Source of the DNA: Arthrobacter bambusae
GTDB taxonomy: Bacteria; Actinomycetota; Actinomycetes; Actinomycetales; Micrococcaceae
DNA length: 64,000 bases
Direction of reading: 5' to 3'
Assembly (NCBI RefSeq): GCF_022606295.1
Contig: NZ_JAHHZS010000008.1
Location: 84,479-148,478, forward strand
Shown: in pieces, positions 58,710 to 64,000 of the stretch
Numbering within the stretch: the stretch's first letter is position 1
How the letters are laid out: the number at the start of each line of letters is the position of its first letter
The notes under the pieces: generated by a model
The model's database searches: none
What the model was told of the DNA's origin: nothing
What the model saw: the letters and a program-made list of their open reading frames with translations, nothing else
Program-made: the position numbers and the translations under genes

Positions 58710-58898
58710 ATGGACAGCACCGAGACCCACGCCCGCCACCCGGACCGTCCCACGGTCGAGGCCGATCCCGCCTATGACTACAGCGAAGACCTGGAGGTGG
58801 ACGAGGACTGGGAGGAAGAATCCGAGGTCCTGGACGACGACGAACGGGTGGTCCCGCTCGACGCCGAGGAACACCGAGAGGCCGAAGAGATCGAATAG
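58710..58898 (+). CDS. Small highly acidic protein (62 residues)
   Basis: ATG 58710 with CGGAGG about eight bases upstream; longer in-frame starts lack a site. More than a third of the residues are Asp or Glu, with the run SEDLEVDEDWEEESEVLDDD in the middle and a tail AEEHREAEEIE. There is no hydrophobic segment. No known family. Such proteins may bind metal or basic partners, but nothing here shows it. The upstream 58443-58709 interval holds no other gene I can support. Confidence 0.6.
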   Translation: MDSTETHARHPDRPTVEADPAYDYSEDLEVDEDWEEESEVLDDDERVVPLDAEEHREAEEIE

Positions 58899-58935
58899 CG
58901 CCGACTCGCTGAACTTGGCCGCTAAAAAGCGCTTG

Positions 58936-59256
58936 CTAGAACGCGCTCAGGATGAAGTGCTTCTGCACGCCCGCACGGTGCCCGGTTGCCGCAACCGTGA
59001 GCGTAAGTTTCCGTGTGGCCGGGAACCAGCGGGCGGGCTGAACCGCTTTTGAGAGTGCTTCGGTGATGAGCCGCGGCTCATGATGCCAATAGCGTTCCAG
59101 GTTTCCGTCCACCACGAACGTGATGGAGCCTTGGGAGAGGTCGACGCCGGGAATCACCCGGACGAACTCGTCCACCCGACGGGGGCGGGGCAAGAAGAGG
59201 GCGCTGGACTGGATAGTGCGGTCGGCTGTGGCGGTGGCGCCGTTTTCGAAAGGCAT
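58936..59256 (-). CDS. Hypothetical protein (106 residues)
   Basis: ATG 59256 with AGGAGAAGG six bases upstream. The middle has VDEFVRVIPGVDLSQGSITF and VVDGNLERYWHHEP, suggesting a small soluble alpha/beta fold. I do not recognise a family. It is convergent with the small acidic-protein gene (38 bases apart) and starts 220 bases from the symporter stop. Coding is supported by the ribosome site and by codon use like its neighbours. Confidence 0.6.
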   Translation of the reverse strand: MPFENGATATADRTIQSSALFLPRPRRVDEFVRVIPGVDLSQGSITFVVDGNLERYWHHEPRLITEALSKAVQPARWFPATRKLTLTVAATGHRAGVQKHFILSAF

Positions 59257-59408
59257 GGCCTTCTCCTATGGAGTTGCTCTTGCCCGTTCGGTTGTCTCTG
59301 GTCCGAACCGGGCCGCTTCTTCATCCGAACCACCCGTGAACATGGGGTTGGCGTGTGGCAAGTCGGAGCTTGGCGCCACATCTCTTGAAGCTGTTCCTAC
59401 TGTACATG

Positions 59409-59457
59409 CGACGGCGGCGCCGCACCTCTCGAAGGAGAAAGCGCGGCGCCGCCGTCG
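59409..59457 (-). terminator. Stem-loop after the symporter gene
   Basis: A perfect 15-base GC-rich inverted repeat (59409-59423 with 59443-59457, arm CGACGGCGGCGCCGC) with a 19-base loop lies 19 bases past the symporter stop. No T-run follows on the minus strand, so it may be a partial or Rho-assisted terminator. Confidence 0.6.
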
Positions 59458-59475
59458 TACCTGGTTTTGTGAAAC

Positions 59476-61008
59476 CTAGTGGGTGGCCACCGGGTGGGCC
59501 TCCAGCGGGAGTTCCTCCGCGGCCGTTCCGGCAACGCGGCGTTCCCAGGCTTCGCGGACGGCCGGCTCGGTGGGCGGCGTGAGGAGGGAGACCACGAAAT
59601 AGACGGCGAACGAGGCGCCGAGGCCCCAGTAGATCGGATCGTTTGCGTAGACGCCGTCTTCGCTGGGGATGATTCCCGTGGCGTAGGCGATCAGCAAGGC
59701 AAGGGTCAGTACAGACCCGACTGCCATGGACCAGGCTGCGGCAATACCCGTGCCGCGCTTCCAGACCAAGCCGCCCAGGATGGCAACCAGCAGGCCACCT
59801 ACCAGGATGTCGTAGGCGATGGTCAGGGCCACCACGACGTCTTGCGCCGCCATGGAGATCAACACTGCAACGATGCCCAGGCCAAGGACCCAGTAGCGGT
59901 TGGCCTTGACGTCATGCTCGGGATTTTCGGTGTCGTTGGTGTTGATCGTCTTGCCGAACCAGCTGGCCACGAACGGGACCACGTCGGCGCGGGCAACGGT
60001 GGCCGCGGCGATGAGGGCTCCGGACGCTGTGGACATCATGGCGGCGACTGCTGCGGCCATGACAAGGCCGCCGATGCCGATCGGCAGGATGTGCGTGGCT
60101 ACCTCGGCGTAGACGACGTCCTTGCCAAGGGCCTTGACATCGATGTTCGGCAGGGCCACCCGGGCAGCCAGGCCGATCAGGGCGCCGGCCACGCCGTACA
60201 GGACGCAGTAGATGCCGGCGGTGGCGCCGCCCCATCGGGCCACCTTGGGGGTCTTGGCGGTGAAGACGCGCTGCCAGATGTCCTGGCCGATCAGCAGGCC
60301 AAGGGTGTAGACCACGAAGTACGTGATGATGGTCTGAGCCCCGATGCCGTCCAACTGGAAGAAGCTGGCGTCAACACGGGCACGGATGCCTTCGAAACCG
60401 CCTGCCGCGTTGAGGACGAACGGGAGCATGAGGAAGAAGATGCCCACGGTCTTGATGATGAACTGCACCTGGTCGGCGAGGGTGATGGACCACATGCCGC
60501 CGATGGTGGAGTAGACCAGGACGATGGCGCCGCCGACGGCGATGGCGAGCCAGCGCTCCCAGCCGAAGAGGACAACGAAGATGGTGGCGTAGGCGCCCGT
60601 GGACGTGGCGCACAGCATGAGGGTGTAGGCCAGCATGACGATGCCGGAGGTCTGCGTGGCACGCTGGCCGTAACGCAGGCTCAGCATCTGGGAAACCGTG
60701 TAGATCTTCAACCGCTGGATGGTGCCGGCGAACAGCAGGCTCAGGAGGAGGACACCCGAACCGATCGCGACCACCAGCCACATGCCGGAAACGCCGAACT
60801 TGTAGCCGAGGCCGACGCCGCCAACCGTCGATGCGCCACCGAGGACGACGGCGGCCATGGTACCGGTGTAGAGCATCGGACCGAGGCGGCGCCCTGCCAC
60901 CAGGAAGTCGCTGTTGTTCTTGGTGCGCGACTTGCCCCACCAGCCGAAGGCCAGCATGGCGAGCAAATACACCACCACGATCGCAATATTGATGAACGAA
61001 GAGTCCAC
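59476..61008 (-). CDS. Sodium:solute symporter (SSS family)
   Basis: 510 residues, ATG 61008. About thirteen membrane segments are seen. Family blocks are FLVAGRRLGPMLYTGTMAAV near residue 35, GGASTVGGVGLGYKFGVSGM near 57 and AMMSTASGALIAAATVARAD near 325, the last carrying the Ser/Thr sodium-site helix. The cargo of SSS proteins (proline, pantothenate, urea, acetate and others) cannot be read from these motifs. It is divergent from an XRE-cupin regulator, a pairing often seen with amine or amino acid uptake. Whether it serves the amine pathways here is unproven. Confidence 0.88.
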   Translation of the reverse strand: MDSSFINIAIVVVYLLAMLAFGWWGKSRTKNNSDFLVAGRRLGPMLYTGTMAAVVLGGASTVGGVGLGYKFGVSGMWLVVAIGSGVLLLSLLFAGTIQRLKIYTVSQMLSLRYGQRATQTSGIVMLAYTLMLCATSTGAYATIFVVLFGWERWLAIAVGGAIVLVYSTIGGMWSITLADQVQFIIKTVGIFFLMLPFVLNAAGGFEGIRARVDASFFQLDGIGAQTIITYFVVYTLGLLIGQDIWQRVFTAKTPKVARWGGATAGIYCVLYGVAGALIGLAARVALPNIDVKALGKDVVYAEVATHILPIGIGGLVMAAAVAAMMSTASGALIAAATVARADVVPFVASWFGKTINTNDTENPEHDVKANRYWVLGLGIVAVLISMAAQDVVVALTIAYDILVGGLLVAILGGLVWKRGTGIAAAWSMAVGSVLTLALLIAYATGIIPSEDGVYANDPIYWGLGASFAVYFVVSLLTPPTEPAVREAWERRVAGTAAEELPLEAHPVATH

Positions 61009-61130
61009 GGTTGGCTCCTGAAAGTGATGCGCAGAGCTCTGGGGGATTCCGACGCCGGTCCGCGGGGTTTCGTGCGGGGTTGCGGAAGGTCTCTGCGCTG
61101 GTGATTGGGGAGAGTAGTCTGTGATGTATG

Positions 61131-61160
61131 CCTCACAAACAACACTTGTTGCCTATGAGG
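61131..61160. promoter_or_regulatory. Symmetric operator-like element between symporter and XRE-cupin genes
   Basis: CCTCA-N4-CAACA-CT-TGTTG-N4-TGAGG is exactly symmetric about 61145/61146, with 11 of 15 positions paired. It is the only clear structure in the 303-base divergent gap (61009-61311). Binding by the adjacent XRE-cupin protein is likely. Confidence 0.5.
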
Positions 61161-61311
61161 ATACGTAGTGATGCGAGTAACAGTCAAGATGCCGTCTCGC
61201 CCAGCGGACGCATCGGCACTCCTCCAGCTAGCCAAAGGCCCTGCCACGCCGGCGATCCGGCTACTATTGCTGCAATGACAGGGCCGCATAAACGGCCTGA
61301 AAGGTTCGTGA

Positions 61312-61887
61312 ATGAAGGCTCTCCCCGTTGAACCGAGCAACGTCCCTGTTGCCATCGGTTCCAGAATCCGTGCCGCCCGCCAATCGCAGCGGCTCACCAT
61401 CGAGCAGGTTGCCGACGCCACCGGCCTGACCAAAGGGTTCCTGAGCCGTGTGGAGCGTGACCTGACATCGCCGTCGGTCGCTTCCCTCGTGACGCTTTGC
61501 CAGGTTCTTTCGGTGTCCATCGGAGACCTTTTCGCCGCACCGGAGACGCATCTGACCCGGCGCGACGACGGACCACGGATTTCGCTCGGCGGCCAGGGCA
61601 TCGTGGAGCGTCTCCTGACGGCGCGCTCCGAACGGCGATTGCAGATCCTGCAGGCCTCGATCGAGCCCCGGGGCCGGGGAGAGGCCGAGCTTTACGCCGT
61701 CGATTGCGATGTCGACGTCCTGCACGTCGTCAAGGGCCGCATCACCTTGATCCTCACCAACGAGGAGTACGAGCTCGAAGAGGGAGACACGCTGTCCTTC
61801 CCGGGCCGCGAACCCCACACCTGGGTCAACCCCACGGACGAGCCCGTTGAGGTGCTCTGGATCCTGGTGCCGGCAGCCAGCCGCTGA
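61312..61887 (+). CDS. XRE-family regulator with C-terminal cupin domain
   Basis: 191 residues, ATG 61312. Residues 14-75 form the XRE helix-turn-helix (LTIEQVADATGLTKGFLSRV, then LTSPSVASLVTLCQ). Residues ~105-190 form a cupin_2 barrel (DVLHVVKGRITLILTNEEY, EGDTLSFPGREPHTWVNP). Such proteins sense a small molecule in the cupin and repress a neighbouring transporter or amine pathway. It starts 303 bases from the divergent symporter gene, which it probably controls. Confidence 0.88.
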   Translation: MKALPVEPSNVPVAIGSRIRAARQSQRLTIEQVADATGLTKGFLSRVERDLTSPSVASLVTLCQVLSVSIGDLFAAPETHLTRRDDGPRISLGGQGIVERLLTARSERRLQILQASIEPRGRGEAELYAVDCDVDVLHVVKGRITLILTNEEYELEEGDTLSFPGREPHTWVNPTDEPVEVLWILVPAASR

Positions 61888-61897
61888 CGCCGGCGGC

Positions 61898-61942
61898 TTG
61901 CGACACGAGGCTTTGCGATACGCGGCGTTGCGACACGCGGTG
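61898..61942. repeat. Three tandem 15-base repeats ahead of the GlnR box
   Basis: Units at 61898-61912, 61913-61927 and 61928-61942 have consensus TTGCGACACGCGGCG with one to three differences each. They abut the first GlnR-type box of amtB. They begin 11 bases after the regulator stop, so they may be regulatory or part of a short hairpin-free leader. Confidence 0.6.
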
Positions 61943-61943
61943 T

Positions 61944-62012
61944 GTAACACGCCTGAAACGTGACTGACTTCAGGATTTAACGCTAGGGCCTTGGGTGTTA
62001 CGTGCCTGAAAT
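61944..62012 (+). promoter_or_regulatory. Two GlnR-type boxes upstream of amtB-glnK
   Basis: GTAAC-ACGCCT-GAAAC (61944-61959) fits the actinobacterial GlnR consensus GTnAC-N6-GAAAC perfectly. A second copy GTTAC-GTGCCT-GAAAT (61997-62012) differs in the last base. They are 53 bases apart, about five helical turns, and lie 157-225 bases upstream of amtB. They indicate nitrogen-limitation control of ammonium uptake. Confidence 0.75.
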
Positions 62013-62168
62013 GATCCGTGCCGAATGCTGAAACAGGGCGACTGTACCTTCGAGTCAAGGCAACTCGTCAAGGTCGGTATCCCGTGGGGTACCAGGACCT
62101 GTTCGTTTTAAAAATGGTCTCGCCGTGCGGGCGCCATGGAGCGCCGTATATGCAGGAAGGCTCCCGAA

Positions 62169-63584
62169 ATGAACCCAGTATTCTTCAGCGTAGGGCTGGA
62201 TGTGAACCCCCAGACCCTCGATCCCGGCGCAACAGCCTGGATGCTTGCAGCTTCCGCCCTCGTCCTTCTCATGACGCCAGGTTTGGCGTTCTTCTACGGC
62301 GGGCTCGTCAGGATGAAATCCGTCCTCAACATCATGATGATGAGCTTCGGCGCCATCGGCGTGGTCGCGGTGGTCTGGGCCCTGTGGGGCTACGGACTCG
62401 CGTTCGGCCCGGATACGATGGGCGGCTTCATCGGAGACCCCTTCGCGAACTTCGGACTCAGTGGCCTGGCCGGCGTTATCGGCGGAAAAGCCCCCGGGCT
62501 GCCGGACATGGTCTTCATAGGATTCCAAGCGACGTTCGCCATCATCACGGTCGCGCTGATCAGTGGCGCGGTGGCCGAACGTGTCAGGTTTGGACCATGG
62601 CTGCTGTTTGCCGGCCTGTGGGTCACCATCGTCTACGCGCCGATTGCCCACTGGGTGTGGGGTGGCGGCCTCTTCGGATCCACCGGGATCATCGGCAGCA
62701 AGATCTCGGCGCTCGACTTTGCCGGTGGCACGGTGGTCCACATGAATGCCGGCATGGCCGGGCTGATGCTTGCGGTGGTGCTCGGCAAACGGCTCGGATT
62801 CATGAAAGACCCCAACATCCGGCCGCACAACCTCCCCTTCGTGATGCTCGGGGCGGGCCTGCTGTGGTTCGGCTGGTTCGGATTCAACGCCGGTTCGGAA
62901 CTGGCCGCCGATGGGATCGCCGCTCTCGCTTGGACGAACACCCTCCTGGCCACGAGCGCCGCGCTCCTCGGCTGGCTGCTCGTCGAAAGGCTCCGCGACG
63001 GCCACGCGACGTCCCTCGGTGCCGCATCCGGCGCCGTCGCGGGCTTGGTAGCAGTCACCCCGGCGTGTGGATTCGTGGATCCCATAGGCGCGATCGTCAT
63101 CGGCATCATCGCCGGTGCCGTCTGCGCGCTGGCTATCGGGCTGAAGTTCAAGATCGGCCTGGACGACTCCTTGGACGTCGTCGCCGTCCACTTTGTCGGC
63201 GGCCTGTGGGGGACGCTGTCCCTCGGATTCTTCGCTGTACCTTCCGCGAAGACTGAAGGCGGGCTATTCTACGGCGGCGGATTGAGCCAATTCTGGCCCC
63301 AGATATTGACTGCACTCGTCGTCACCGCGTGGACGGCCATCATGACGACGCTCATCGGGCTGGCCATCCACAAGACAGTGGGCATGCGCGTCAAGGAACA
63401 CGAAGAGCTGGCGGGCATCGACATCACGGAGCACGCGGAAACCGCCTACGAGCTGGCCATGGTCGGCGGATCCTTCAATCCCGGAGAGCCACAGAACGGC
63501 AAAACCCCGTTGGGTTCCAGCGGTGAACCAGAAGCCAATTCCAACGGGAAAACAGATCGGATGCGCAGCAAGGCGTCGACGTGA
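62169..63584 (+). CDS. amtB: Ammonium transporter (Amt family)
   Basis: 471 residues from ATG 62169 with AGGAAGG about nine bases upstream; an earlier in-frame ATG at 62136 has a poorer site. Eleven membrane segments are seen. Landmarks are MTPGLAFFYGGLVRMKSVLN near residue 37, the pore histidines in GGTVVHMNAG and VVAVHFVGGLWG, and PIAHWVWGGG. The ~50-residue cytoplasmic tail is rich in Glu, Ser and Gly. It lets ammonium in under nitrogen limitation and is blocked by the GlnK protein encoded next. Confidence 0.95.
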   Translation: MNPVFFSVGLDVNPQTLDPGATAWMLAASALVLLMTPGLAFFYGGLVRMKSVLNIMMMSFGAIGVVAVVWALWGYGLAFGPDTMGGFIGDPFANFGLSGLAGVIGGKAPGLPDMVFIGFQATFAIITVALISGAVAERVRFGPWLLFAGLWVTIVYAPIAHWVWGGGLFGSTGIIGSKISALDFAGGTVVHMNAGMAGLMLAVVLGKRLGFMKDPNIRPHNLPFVMLGAGLLWFGWFGFNAGSELAADGIAALAWTNTLLATSAALLGWLLVERLRDGHATSLGAASGAVAGLVAVTPACGFVDPIGAIVIGIIAGAVCALAIGLKFKIGLDDSLDVVAVHFVGGLWGTLSLGFFAVPSAKTEGGLFYGGGLSQFWPQILTALVVTAWTAIMTTLIGLAIHKTVGMRVKEHEELAGIDITEHAETAYELAMVGGSFNPGEPQNGKTPLGSSGEPEANSNGKTDRMRSKAST

Positions 63585-63922
63585 AACTGGTTACGGCCAT
63601 CGTGAGGCCGGAGCGGATCGACGAGGTCCGGGAAGCCTTGGAACGCTTTGGAGTCAACGGGATGACCGTCAGCCAGGCGAACGGATATGGGCAACAACGG
63701 GGCTACACCGAGGTGTACCGGGGCGCGGAATACAATTCCGATCTCCTGCCCAAGATCCGGGTGGAGGTCCTGGCCACGGACGAGCTGGTGGACGGAATAG
63801 TGGAGGCCATCATCTCCGGCGCCAGTACAGGCCAGTTCGGGGACGGCAAGATCTGGACCGTCGAGGTTTCCCAGGCGGTGCGCGTCCGGACAGGGGAGCG
63901 CGGCGCCTCCGCGATCAGCTAG
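63581..63922 (+). CDS. glnK: Nitrogen regulatory protein P-II
   Basis: 113 residues, GTG 63581 overlapping the amtB stop (GTGA). The P-II fold starts MKLVTAIVRPERIDEVREAL. The T-loop GYTEVYRGAEYNSDLLPK carries the modified Tyr (about residue 51), which is adenylylated in actinobacteria. IVEAIISGASTGQFGDGKIW is the B-loop that binds nucleotide. GlnK blocks AmtB in nitrogen excess. The operon order amtB-glnK-glnD is standard in actinobacteria. Confidence 0.95.
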   Translation: MKLVTAIVRPERIDEVREALERFGVNGMTVSQANGYGQQRGYTEVYRGAEYNSDLLPKIRVEVLATDELVDGIVEAIISGASTGQFGDGKIWTVEVSQAVRVRTGERGASAIS

Positions 63923-63935
63923 AAGGACCGTATTG

Positions 63936-64000
63936 GTGCCGTTCCACGCGTCGGTGGCCCCCACACCGGCGCGGCCCCCCCCCGGCCCGGGTGAGCCCAC
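63936..64000 (+). CDS. Possible first codons of the next gene, perhaps glnD (partial)
   Basis: An open frame starts at GTG 63936, with AGAAGGA 7-14 bases upstream, and stays open to the window end (22 codons, MPFHASVAPTPARPPPGPGE). It contains a run of nine C at 63975-63983, where a frame error in assembly is possible. In actinobacteria glnD often follows glnK, but nothing in these codons proves that identity. Confidence 0.35.
   Translation, partial: MPFHASVAPTPARPPPGPGEP

Overview
The window is high-GC, densely packed DNA from an actinobacterium, most likely Arthrobacter or a close relative (Micrococcaceae: Arthrobacter, Paenarthrobacter, Pseudarthrobacter). The pointers are a dimethylglycine oxidase very like that of Arthrobacter globiformis, a mycothiol-type formaldehyde dehydrogenase, many GTG starts with 1-8 base gene overlaps, and two GlnR-type boxes before amtB-glnK. 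No rRNA, tRNA, CRISPR array, insertion sequence or phage gene was recognised. Names rest on motifs and recalled families; no database search was run.

Layout. 1-2.8 kb: the end of a TIM-barrel isomerase gene, then an ArsR regulator-SulP transporter-hypothetical operon on the minus strand. 2.9-16.4 kb: a cyclitol/inositol-type catabolic locus with a LacI regulator, a ribose-type ABC importer, five Gfo/Idh/MocA dehydrogenases, two TIM-barrel isomerases, IolB and a GntR/UTRA regulator. 16.6-19.6 kb: a small membrane protein, a type I copper lipoprotein, a glutamine amidotransferase-like hydrolase and a LOG-family protein. 19.6-23.6 kb: an MHS-type transporter, creatinase and an IclR regulator in one minus-strand operon, bordered by palindromic repeats.

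23.8-50.1 kb is the core: a methylated-amine catabolic island. A minus-strand series carries a Rieske ferredoxin, dimethylglycine oxidase, choline dehydrogenase, betaine aldehyde dehydrogenase and a betaine/choline ABC importer. The divergent plus-strand series carries a ferredoxin reductase, a Rieske oxygenase (probable glycine betaine demethylase), a mycothiol formaldehyde dehydrogenase and a metallo-beta-lactamase-fold hydrolase. An IclR and a GntR regulator, a VOC protein and two tiny ORFs follow, then the operon glyA-soxB-soxD-soxA-soxG-sdaA-purU. Together these can take choline to glycine betaine, dimethylglycine, sarcosine, glycine, serine and pyruvate. Creatinase adds sarcosine from creatine. 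Methyl groups leave as formaldehyde (oxidised via mycothiol) or as methylene-THF (used by GlyA, with PurU regenerating THF).

50.2-64 kb: an SLH-repeat surface protein; a PucR regulator divergent from an NCS1 permease and a PuuE-like deacetylase; a 430-base repeat cluster; a matrixin-type protease; a VIT/CCC1-like protein; two small hypothetical genes; a sodium:solute symporter divergent from an XRE-cupin regulator; and amtB-glnK, with the possible first codons of the next gene at the right edge.

The most unusual non-coding signals are a family of nested palindromic repeats at three intergenic loci, a mirror-image divergent promoter between the two halves of the betaine island, a plus-strand terminator inside the coding end of a convergent iclR gene, and paired operator-like motifs at several promoters.
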